From: Candidatus Krumholzibacteriia bacterium
GTDB lineage: Bacteria > Krumholzibacteriota > Krumholzibacteriia > LZORAL124-64-63
DNA length: 12,670 bases
Direction: 5' to 3'
Assembly: GCA_014859985.1 (NCBI GenBank)
Contig: JACZKN010000215.1
Span: 1 to 12,670, forward strand
The notes below the pieces were generated by a model. It ran no database searches and had not been told where the DNA came from. It was given only the letters and a program-made list of their open reading frames with translations. The position numbers were made by a program, and so were the translations under genes. Position 1 is the stretch's first letter, and each line of letters begins with the position of its first letter. Shown one piece after another: positions 1-6,012 of this stretch.

Positions 1-40
1 GGACGTCGGGCGCGGCGCCGCGGCGCCGCGCCCGACGTCC
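1..40. repeat. Perfect 40-bp palindrome at the window edge
   Basis: Bases 1-20 (GGACGTCGGG then CGCGGCGCCG) are the exact reverse complement of bases 21-40, with no spacer. Symmetry cannot be followed further because the window starts at base 1. It lies inside the open frame of the minus-strand gene. A 20-bp-arm palindrome with no loop is unusual in coding DNA. It could be a real cruciform-forming site, or a fold-back join made during amplification or assembly at a contig end. Confidence 0.9.
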
Positions 41-126
41 AGCAGGTCATCGAGCACGAGCACGCTCGCGAGCGCGACCAGGGCCGCCGCCAGGATCGTC
101 GCCGCCATCGCCGGTCGCCGGTTCAT
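1..126 (-). CDS. Partial membrane-anchored or exported protein (N-terminus only)
   Basis: An open frame of 42 codons runs from ATG at 124-126 off the left edge with no stop. The start is well supported: AAGGAG (reverse strand, around 133-138) lies seven bases upstream. After MNRRPAM comes a long hydrophobic stretch, about residues 8-25 (AATILAAALVALASVLVLDD at its core), which looks like a signal anchor or signal peptide. The visible part then becomes Gly/Ala/Pro-rich. It is divergent from the phosphate operon and shares the 127-351 control region. The last third lies inside the 40-bp palindrome and may not be genuine coding sequence if that palindrome is an assembly artefact. The function cannot be told from this fragment. 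Confidence 0.6.
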   Translation of the reverse strand, partial: MNRRPAMAATILAAALVALASVLVLDDLLDVGRGAAAPRPTS

Positions 127-148
127 CCACCTCTCCTTGGCGCGGGGT

Positions 149-162
149 GGCGAACGGTCGCC
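149..162. promoter_or_regulatory. Candidate operator dyad, GGCGA-N4-TCGCC (site 1)
   Basis: GGCGAACGGTCGCC is a dyad with 5-bp arms around a 4-bp centre. It lies about 23 bases upstream of the minus-strand start codon, close enough to affect that gene's promoter or 5' leader. Site 2 has the same arms and the same 4-bp spacing, which suggests one dimeric regulator. The regulator is not identified. Confidence 0.35.
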
Positions 163-171
163 GATCGCGCC

Positions 172-185
172 GGCGAAATTTCGCC
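172..185. promoter_or_regulatory. Candidate operator dyad, perfect 14-bp palindrome (site 2)
   Basis: GGCGAAATTTCGCC is a perfect 14-bp palindrome with an AT centre, in strongly GC-rich surroundings. It starts 23 bp after site 1, about two helical turns, so two dimers could bind the same face of the DNA. The location between divergent genes fits an operator. The binding protein is unknown. Confidence 0.4.
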
Positions 186-242
186 ATCTTGTCTGCGCGT
201 GAACCTTGCGTCTCGCCGAAGTCGTTGTCAAGCTGTAATTTG

Positions 243-257
243 TCGCCAAGACGGCGA
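243..257. promoter_or_regulatory. Candidate operator dyad in inverse order, TCGCC-N5-GGCGA (site 3)
   Basis: TCGCC at 243-247 and GGCGA at 253-257 form a dyad with the arms in the opposite order to sites 1 and 2. It may be a small hairpin in the leader RNA of the plus-strand operon rather than a protein site. It supports the idea that this short motif is enriched here, but GC-rich DNA makes such five-base matches fairly easy to find. Confidence 0.25.
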
Positions 258-351
258 AACGGCACGCCCATTGCCAAGACCGGCGGAAACACGTCGGCAC
301 GGAACGCCGGCCCCGGGCCGGCACCCACCCGGACATGGAGGTCGGATCCCC

Positions 352-939
352 ATGGCAGAGATCATCCCCCGCTGGGAGTGGCGCACCTTTGGCAGCGGAG
401 CGTTCGGGGCCGGCGAGGACCTGATCCGTGCCACCGGTGCGGCCAGGACCCGGCAGAGCACCGAGGTCTACATCCTCTCGGCCCAGAGCATGAACAACAC
501 CAAGGTCCGCGACGGCCTGATGGACATCAAGACCCTCAAGGCGGTCGACGCCAACGCCCTGGAGCAGTGGAATCCCATCCTCAAGGCCGAATTCCCCCTC
601 GCGGCGGCCACGCTGGAGGGGATCTTCGCCGCCTTCGGCGTCCCGATGCCCGCGCTGGCGCGGGCGAGCTACAGCTTCGAGCAGTACCTAGGCGAACTCG
701 TCGCCCCGCATCCCGACCTGGCGGCGGTCGACGTCGCGAAGGTGCGGCACGGCTACGTGATCGACGGTACCATCGTCGAGATCGCCGAGGTCACGTTCAA
801 CGGGACCCCGCGGCGCACGGTCGCCGTCGAGCACGAGGACCCGGCGCTGGTCTGGAGCGTCGTCCGCAGGCTGCAGCTGGACGGCTTCGAGAACGTCAAC
901 TACCTGCGCGCCATGAAGGCCGTCGTGGGCATGGCATAG
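352..939 (+). CDS. Divergent CYTH-fold protein (195 aa), first gene of the phosphate operon
   Basis: The ATG at 352 has GGAGGT at 337-342. The 195-residue product has no signal peptide or membrane segment and should be cytosolic. It shows CYTH/triphosphate-tunnel spacing in a degraded form: RWEWR at 7-11 sits where the family has ExExK, then E38-x-Y40, K51/R53, DIK at 58-60, a central helical part, K130/R132, E143/E146 and VAVEHED at 157-163. These alternating charged residues on predicted strands fit the tunnel lining, but the first Glu and the Lys of ExExK are replaced by Arg. It is followed 10 bases later by a canonical CYTH gene, so the two may be diverged paralogues or partners. Catalysis is uncertain; it may bind rather than hydrolyse a triphosphate. 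The CYTH assignment is from pattern reading and is moderately sure. Confidence 0.65.
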   Translation: MAEIIPRWEWRTFGSGAFGAGEDLIRATGAARTRQSTEVYILSAQSMNNTKVRDGLMDIKTLKAVDANALEQWNPILKAEFPLAAATLEGIFAAFGVPMPALARASYSFEQYLGELVAPHPDLAAVDVAKVRHGYVIDGTIVEIAEVTFNGTPRRTVAVEHEDPALVWSVVRRLQLDGFENVNYLRAMKAVVGMA

Positions 940-949
940 GAGGCCGACC

Positions 950-1411
950 GTGGGCAAGGAGATCGAGCGCAAGTTCCTGGTGAAGGACGACCGGTACCGG
1001 CGGCTGGGGGAGGGCGTGCTCTTCCGTCAGGGCTACCTGAACTCGGCCAAGGAGCGCGTGGTGCGCGTGCGCACGATGGGCGACGCTGCCGCGCTGACCG
1101 TCAAGGGCGTGACCGTGGGCGCGACCAGGCTGGAGTTCGAGTACGCGATCCCCCTGGCGGACGCCCGCCAGCTGCTGGACCTTTGCGAGCAGCCGCTGAT
1201 CGAGAAGACCCGCTACAAGGTCGCCGCCGGCGACCTGGTCTGGGAGATCGACGAGTTCCAAGGGGCCAACGAGGGCCTCGTCGTGGCCGAGTGCGAACTG
1301 GAAGCCGAGGATCAGCAAGTCGCGCTGCCCGACTGGGTGGGCTTGGAGGTCACGGGCGATCCCCGCTACTTCAACAGCAACCTCATCGCGAAACCGTTCA
1401 CGACATGGTAG
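950..1411 (+). CDS. CYTH-domain triphosphate tunnel metalloenzyme, probable inorganic triphosphatase
   Basis: The GTG start at 950 is preceded by AGGAGG at 938-943, which overlaps the stop of the gene before. The 153-residue protein has the full family signature: EIERK at 4-8 (ExExK), R39/R41, K52 in LTVKG, E62/E64, EKTRYK at 85-90, WEIDEF at 98-103, AECELE at 113-118 and a C-terminal 'VTGDPRYFNSNL' segment. Length and motif order match the small single-domain bacterial members such as Nitrosomonas europaea NeuTTM, which is known to hydrolyse inorganic tripolyphosphate with a divalent metal. Other CYTH members make cAMP or hydrolyse thiamine triphosphate. The phosphate-transport neighbours favour tripolyphosphate, but substrate is inferred. 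It is cytosolic and surely co-transcribed with its neighbours. Confidence 0.9.
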   Translation: MGKEIERKFLVKDDRYRRLGEGVLFRQGYLNSAKERVVRVRTMGDAAALTVKGVTVGATRLEFEYAIPLADARQLLDLCEQPLIEKTRYKVAAGDLVWEIDEFQGANEGLVVAECELEAEDQQVALPDWVGLEVTGDPRYFNSNLIAKPFTTW

Positions 1412-1418
1412 GCGGGCG

Positions 1419-2981
1419 ATGACACCCCCGGTGGACGCCGCCGTCGACCGCGCGGCCCTCGGCCGCATCGACGAGATCCTGGACTTGTCGCGCAGCAAGC
1501 TGAGCGAGGTTCCCGACAAGCTGCCCACGACCAGCGAACGCTGGATGCGCTACCTGGGCTTCCCGGCCGGCGTGGCGGCCTTCCTGGTCCTCTACTACCT
1601 GCCCACCCCGTCCGGCCTGACCACGGGCGGCCAGGTCGTGATCGCCTGCTTCGCCGCTGCCCTGGTCTGGTGGATCACCGAGCCGATCCCCACCTACCTG
1701 ACCAGCCTCGTGCTGATGGCGATGCTCGTCTTCTGCAATGGCTGGCCCGAGGACGAGGTGCTGGGAGTCCTGGGCTTCAGCGTGATCTGGCTGAACATCC
1801 TGGCGTTCATCCTGTCCTCGATGCTGGTCAAGACCAATCTGGCCAAGCGAATCGCCCTGTCCCTGATCGTGCGCTTCGGCCGCACCTCGCGCTGGATCCT
1901 GCTGGCGTTCTTCGTCCTGAACCTGGTGCTGGCGGCCTTCATACCGGCGACCGCGGCGCGCGCGGCGATCCTGCTGCCGATCATCCTGGTGGTGGCCAGC
2001 ATCTACGGGGCCAGCAACCGGAACCCCAACAACTTCGGCCGCAACCTCTTCCTGCAGAACCTGCAGGGCATCAACTTCTGCTCGAGCGCCTACATGACCG
2101 GTTCCAACGCCAACCTCATCGCCGTGGCGTTCATCCTCTCCATGGGCGGCAGCCGGGTCTACTACACCGACTGGCTGTTCGCGGCCATGCCCGTGGTGCT
2201 TGCGGCAATGCTGATCAGCTGGTGGCTGGGCCCCCGCCTGGTGTTCCGCATCCCGCGCGAGCAGCAATCGCCCGTGGTAGAGGGCGGCATCGAACGGATG
2301 CAGCAGAAGCTGCACGAGATGGGTCCGGTCACCCAGGGCGAGAAGAAGGCGGCGGCGGTGTTCGGCCTGGTGATCGTGCTGTGGATCACCGACAAGTTGC
2401 ACATGGAAGTGCTGGGGTTCGAGATCTCCGCCGTGATGGCGGCCTTCATCGGCGCGGTGATCGCCCTGGCGCCCCGGGTCGGGCTGTTGAAGTGGAACGA
2501 GGCCGACATCCCCTGGCACCTGATGCTGTTCTCCTGCGGCGCCTACGCGGGCGGGCTGGCCCTCAACGACACGGGCGCGGCGCGCTGGCTGGTGGGTTCG
2601 ATCTTCGCCGCCCTCGACATCCGGCCCGGCGTGGACTTCTGGCCCGTCTACTGCATCGTCATCGCCGTGAACATGTTCAGCCACATCTTCTTCACCAGCA
2701 AGACGATGCGCACGCTGATCTTCATTCCCTTCGTGATCGCCGTGGCCCAGAACCTGGGCTTCGATCCCCTGTGGCTGGCGCTGCCGGCGGCCTTGACCAT
2801 CGACTGGGTCATCGCCCTGCCCATCAATGCGAAGCCCAACGTGATCCTGTTCGCGACCGGCCAGTACTCGGTGCTCGACAATCTCAAATACGGCCTGCTG
2901 ATGACGTGCGTCGGCACGCTGCTGCTCATCGCCGCGGGCTTCACCTGGTTCCGCGTGCTGGGCGTCACCCCGGGATGGTAG
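1419..2981 (+). CDS. DASS/SLC13-family anion transporter
   Basis: A 520-residue polytopic inner-membrane protein starts at ATG 1419, seven bases after the CYTH stop, with only a weak GGCGGGC ribosome site, which suggests translational coupling. About 40 hydrophilic N-terminal residues precede the first membrane segment. Family marks are WWITEPIP (about residues 85-92) and two inverted-repeat substrate loops: 'GSNANL' with S229-N230-A231, and 'PINAKPNVILFATG' around N470-N474. In characterised members such as VcINDY these loops carry SNT motifs and bind Na+ and di- or tricarboxylate. Here the Thr of the first is Ala and the usual TPPN of the second is AKPN, so substrate or coupling may differ. 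Some eukaryotic DASS proteins move phosphate (yeast Pho87/90/91), so phosphate, sulfate or a dicarboxylate are all possible. The operon favours a phosphate link, by inference only. Confidence 0.85.
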   Translation: MTPPVDAAVDRAALGRIDEILDLSRSKLSEVPDKLPTTSERWMRYLGFPAGVAAFLVLYYLPTPSGLTTGGQVVIACFAAALVWWITEPIPTYLTSLVLMAMLVFCNGWPEDEVLGVLGFSVIWLNILAFILSSMLVKTNLAKRIALSLIVRFGRTSRWILLAFFVLNLVLAAFIPATAARAAILLPIILVVASIYGASNRNPNNFGRNLFLQNLQGINFCSSAYMTGSNANLIAVAFILSMGGSRVYYTDWLFAAMPVVLAAMLISWWLGPRLVFRIPREQQSPVVEGGIERMQQKLHEMGPVTQGEKKAAAVFGLVIVLWITDKLHMEVLGFEISAVMAAFIGAVIALAPRVGLLKWNEADIPWHLMLFSCGAYAGGLALNDTGAARWLVGSIFAALDIRPGVDFWPVYCIVIAVNMFSHIFFTSKTMRTLIFIPFVIAVAQNLGFDPLWLALPAALTIDWVIALPINAKPNVILFATGQYSVLDNLKYGLLMTCVGTLLLIAAGFTWFRVLGVTPGW

Positions 2982-2983
2982 CC

Positions 2984-3787
2984 ATGAAGGCCAGGCGCGT
3001 CGCGTTCATGCTGCTGGTGCTGGCGCTCTCGGCGCTCACCCTCTTCGTGATCGTCCTGCTGGACGAGGCGGCGCAGGCGGCGGAGATCGCGTCGGCGGCG
3101 GACGCGCGGCCGGACACGCTGGCCGCATACTCGGAGATCGTCAGCGTCGCCCCCGGCGGCGACGCCGTTGTTACGGTCACGGCCGTCGTCGGCCGAGTCA
3201 GCTCGATGACCCTCCTGCTGCCTTGGGGGTACGGAGGCGGCCGTGGCCACCGCATCGTGAACGGCCCGGTCGGGTTTGCGCCCGGCGCGGACGGGGAGAT
3301 CGCGCCGCTGGTCGCGGTGCTGGGCGTGCCGCATTGGAACCTGCGCCTCCTGCCGGGAGCCGCCCCGGGGGACACCGTCGTGATCGAGGCGACGGTGCCC
3401 GGATGGCACGACGAGGACGCCGCGCGCCGCCAGTTCGGCGCCCAGGCCTACGCTAGCACCTGGGTGAACACCTCGCGCTTCGTCCTGCGGGACTTCCGGC
3501 TGGGGCTCGAGCTGCCGGCGGGACAGGCCGTCGATGCGGTGGACGCGACGACCCCGTCCTTCAACGCGAACCGTACGCCGCAGCCACCCTATGTGATCGG
3601 CCGCCGCGGCGATCGCGGGACCTTCACCGTCGGCGTCGCTTCGTTGCCGCCGGCGGGCCGCGTCGCGTTCGCCCTGGACTCGCGGCCGGCACGGCGGGGG
3701 CCGCTGCCTCTGGCCCTGGGCGCCGTCGTGTGCGTCCTGTACCTGGTCATATTCCGCGACGTCCTGAAACCGGCAGCCCGCGCCTGA
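2984..3787 (+). CDS. Unknown envelope protein with N- and C-terminal membrane anchors
   Basis: I do not recognise this 267-residue protein. ATG 2984 is chosen because GGGATGG precedes it; an in-frame ATG at 2975 overlaps the previous stop and is also possible. Residues 6-26 form a hydrophobic anchor and residues 240-257 a second one, leaving about 210 residues that should face the periplasm. The short tail after residue 257 is basic (RDVLKPAARA). The outside part is rich in Val, Thr, Gly and Pro with alternating hydrophobic residues, typical of beta-sandwich domains, and has notable segments 'LLPWGYGGGRGH' and 'YASTWVNTSRFVLRDF'. It has no cysteines in the periplasmic part. It lies two bases after the DASS gene and 11 before DUF47, so it belongs to the operon. 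It may be an accessory subunit of one of the transporters; no function is assigned. Confidence 0.75.
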   Translation: MKARRVAFMLLVLALSALTLFVIVLLDEAAQAAEIASAADARPDTLAAYSEIVSVAPGGDAVVTVTAVVGRVSSMTLLLPWGYGGGRGHRIVNGPVGFAPGADGEIAPLVAVLGVPHWNLRLLPGAAPGDTVVIEATVPGWHDEDAARRQFGAQAYASTWVNTSRFVLRDFRLGLELPAGQAVDAVDATTPSFNANRTPQPPYVIGRRGDRGTFTVGVASLPPAGRVAFALDSRPARRGPLPLALGAVVCVLYLVIFRDVLKPAARA

Positions 3788-3798
3788 GGAGAGGCTCC

Positions 3799-4440
3799 AT
3801 GCCCCTGTTCAAGTCCAGCCAGGCGCTCGCGCAGCAGATCGACGAGTTCCTCGACACCGTGGCCGAGGGTTGCCTCGTCTTCCGCGACGGCGTCCACGCC
3901 TACCTCGATGGCGACCGGGAGCGGTTCGGCGAGCGGCTCGCGACGATCAACGCGCTGGAACACAGGGCGGACGACCTGAGCAAGGCCGTCGAGACCCACC
4001 TCTATCGGCATTCGCTCATCCCGGAGCACCGCGGCGACGTGCTGGGTCTGCTCGAGACGACCGACACCGTCATCGACACGGCGAAGACCAGCCTCTTCCA
4101 GTTCTCGGTGGAGCGGCCGGCCGTGCCCGGCGAGTTCGCGGCGGGGTTCGCGCGCCTGGTGGACGCGAGCTGCGAGGCTGCGCAGGCCGTGGTCGTCGGC
4201 GCCCGTACCTTCTTCCGCGACCCGCCGGGCGTCAAGGACCATCTGTACAAGGTGACGCACTACGAGCGCGAGGCCGACGGGATCAGCGACACGCTCAAGC
4301 GCCGGGTGTTCGACAGCGGCCTGGACCTGGCCCACAAGATCCACCTGCGCTACTTCGCTTTGAGCATAGAGAAGCTGTCGGACCGCGCCAAGGAAGTCGG
4401 CGACCGCCTGGCCATCTACGCGATCAAGCGGAGCACCTGA
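3799..4440 (+). CDS. DUF47/PhoU-like phosphate transport accessory protein
   Basis: ATG 3799 has AGGAGAGG at 3787-3794, overlapping the preceding stop. The 213-residue protein is all helical and soluble, with the usual length of the family (TIGR00153/DUF47). It starts with the typical 'LFKSSQALAQQIDEFLDTVAEGCLVF', and carries the two PhoU-like repeats marked by 'LEHRADDLSKAVETHLYR' (about 52-69) and 'YEREADGISDTLKRRVFDS' (about 155-173), whose acidic E-x2-AD motifs match the metal-binding E/DxxxD positions of PhoU folds. DUF47 genes sit next to PiT permeases in many bacteria and are thought to regulate or couple with them at the inner face of the membrane. Here the PiT GTG start follows the stop by one base, strong evidence for a working pair. 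The exact mode of action is not known. Confidence 0.92.
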   Translation: MPLFKSSQALAQQIDEFLDTVAEGCLVFRDGVHAYLDGDRERFGERLATINALEHRADDLSKAVETHLYRHSLIPEHRGDVLGLLETTDTVIDTAKTSLFQFSVERPAVPGEFAAGFARLVDASCEAAQAVVVGARTFFRDPPGVKDHLYKVTHYEREADGISDTLKRRVFDSGLDLAHKIHLRYFALSIEKLSDRAKEVGDRLAIYAIKRST

Positions 4441-4441
4441 C

Positions 4442-5989
4442 GTGGAAGTGTTCTTGTTCCTCTCGAGCGGGCTCTTCCTGGGCTGGTCGCTCGGCGCGAA
4501 CGACGCGGCGAACGTCTTCGGCACCGCCGTGGGCACGCGGATGGTCGCGTTCCGCACGGCGGCCCTGGTCTGCTCGGTCTTTATCGTGCTCGGGGCCGTG
4601 GTGAGCGGGGCCGGCGCCGCCCACACCTTGGGACGCCTCGGTGCGGTGGACGCGCTGGCCGGATCGTTCACCGTGGCCCTGTCCGCCGCCCTGACCACCT
4701 ACGTGATGACGCGGCTGCGGATCCCCGTATCCACCTCGCAGGCCATCGTGGGCGCGATCATCGGCTGGAACTTCTACACCGCCGCCGTGACCGACAGGGG
4801 CTCGCTGACCAGGATCGTCGTCACGTGGGTCGCCTGCCCGCTCCTGGCTGCGGCGATCGCCGTGGCGCTGGTGCTCGCGCTGGACGCCGCGACGAACCGG
4901 CTGAAGCCGCACCTGCTGGTCCTCGACGCCTGGACGCGCCTGGGCCTGTTGGCCGTCGGCGCCTTCGGCTCCTACAGCCTCGGGGCCAACAACATCGCCA
5001 ACGTCATGGGAGTGTTCCTGCCGGACAACCCTTTCCGGGACATCGAGTTGTTTGGCGTGACGATCAGCGGCGGACAGCTGCTCTTCGCCCTGGGCGGCGT
5101 GGCTATCGGCGTCGGCGTCTTCACCTATTCCGAGCGCGTGATGCGCACCGTGGGGACGGGGCTGCTGCGGCTCTCGCCGCAGGCCGCGCTGGTCGTGGTG
5201 ATGGCCCAGTCGGTCACCCTGTTCCTGTTCGCCTCCGAGGGCCTGGAGCACTTCCTGGCCAGCCGCGGTCTGCCCACCTTCCCGCTCGTGCCCGTCAGCA
5301 GCAGCCAGGCGGTGATCGGGGCGATCGTCGGCATCGGCGTGCTCAAAGGCGGCCGGGGCATCCGCTATGGCGTCCTGCGGGAGATCTCGCTGGGCTGGGC
5401 GGCGACGCCGGTGCTGGCCGGCGCCGCCTCGTTCCTGCTGCTCTTCGTCGTGGAGAACGTCTTCGACCAGCGGGTGAACCGGGATCTTACCTATCGGATC
5501 GACGCCGCGGTCGTCGCCGAACTGGAGGCCCGGGGCGTGGCGGACGAGGGCCTGGCGACGCTGCACGGGCGCGTCCGCACCAACGCGACGCGGCTGCAGC
5601 ACGACCTGCGGCAGGCGACGCGCCTGACCGACGAGGAGATCCTCGAGGTCATCGGGACCGCCCGGCTGGGCGACTGGCTGGTCGACGCGGCGGTTGCCGA
5701 ACGCGAGCTGGGTGGCGGCTGGTTCGACGCTGCGCAGCTGCAGGCGGTCCGGTCCCTGGCCGGCAGGCGCTACGACCGGTCCTGGCGGCTGCGCCGGGAC
5801 CTCGCCGCCGCGTCGGCGGCGTGGCGGCCGCTGCCGCCGGCGGCGGTCAACCGGATCCACAACAAGGAACTCGAGACGAAGCTGGCCTACCTGGAGCAGG
5901 TGTTCCTGGTGGATGAACGCACGGAGTCCCCGGTGGGGTCGCAAGCGCCGGTCGGGAGGGCCGGGTCCGCGGCCGCGACCCCGGAGTAG
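4442..5989 (+). CDS. pit: PiT-family inorganic phosphate permease with long C-terminal extension
   Basis: The GTG start at 4442 is one base after the DUF47 stop, with GCGGAG at 4428-4433. The 515-residue inner-membrane protein has both PiT signature repeats: GANDAANVFGTAVG (18-31) and GANNIANVMG (181-190), each followed by a re-entrant loop motif (VSTSQAIVGAIIG and VSSSQAVIGAIVGIG). PiT carriers import phosphate, usually as a metal-phosphate complex with H+ or with Na+. The membrane domain ends near residue 340. Residues 341-515 form a hydrophilic, charged, mainly helical tail ('NRDLTYRIDAAVVAELEARG', 'LTDEEILEVIGTARLGDWLV', 'RIHNKELETKLAYLEQVFLVDE') followed by a Gly/Ala/Pro-rich end. Plain PiT proteins usually stop near the last membrane helix, so this tail is extra. 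It should lie in the cytosol where it could meet DUF47 or the CYTH enzymes. Confidence 0.93.
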   Translation: MEVFLFLSSGLFLGWSLGANDAANVFGTAVGTRMVAFRTAALVCSVFIVLGAVVSGAGAAHTLGRLGAVDALAGSFTVALSAALTTYVMTRLRIPVSTSQAIVGAIIGWNFYTAAVTDRGSLTRIVVTWVACPLLAAAIAVALVLALDAATNRLKPHLLVLDAWTRLGLLAVGAFGSYSLGANNIANVMGVFLPDNPFRDIELFGVTISGGQLLFALGGVAIGVGVFTYSERVMRTVGTGLLRLSPQAALVVVMAQSVTLFLFASEGLEHFLASRGLPTFPLVPVSSSQAVIGAIVGIGVLKGGRGIRYGVLREISLGWAATPVLAGAASFLLLFVVENVFDQRVNRDLTYRIDAAVVAELEARGVADEGLATLHGRVRTNATRLQHDLRQATRLTDEEILEVIGTARLGDWLVDAAVAERELGGGWFDAAQLQAVRSLAGRRYDRSWRLRRDLAAASAAWRPLPPAAVNRIHNKELETKLAYLEQVFLVDERTESPVGSQAPVGRAGSAAATPE

Positions 5990-6012
5990 AACGTCAAACA
6001 AGGAGTGATGAC

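Larger units (their letters stand above)
127..351. promoter_or_regulatory. Divergent intergenic control region
   Basis: This is the only control region before the seven-gene plus-strand unit, and it also serves the minus-strand gene at 1-126. It holds three dyads built from GGCGA and TCGCC (149-162, 172-185, 243-257), a further lone TCGCC at 213-217, and the most AT-rich patches in this part of the window (175-181 and 225-243). TTGTCA at 225-230 resembles a -35 box and TGTAAT at 234-239 resembles a -10 box. They are not correctly spaced as a pair, so no promoter is assigned. The open reading frames that cross this region start well upstream of any good ribosome site and are not taken as genes. 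Confidence 0.5.

Noticed and set aside
225..239. TTGTCA and TGTAAT as a sigma-70 promoter pair
   Set aside because: They are only three bases apart, and neither has a good partner at 16-18 bases.
1398..2684. A 428-codon minus-strand open frame
   Set aside because: It is antisense to the DASS transporter, with composition typical of a GC-rich shadow frame.
1670..2983. A long plus-strand frame leading into the 2984 gene, suggesting a 705-residue fusion
   Set aside because: The first part is the DASS gene read in another frame; the ribosome site and signal anchor place the true start at 2984.
4424..6001. A 525-codon minus-strand open frame
   Set aside because: It lies antisense to the PiT gene, and its translation is biased to Arg, Gly, His and Gln with no known motif.
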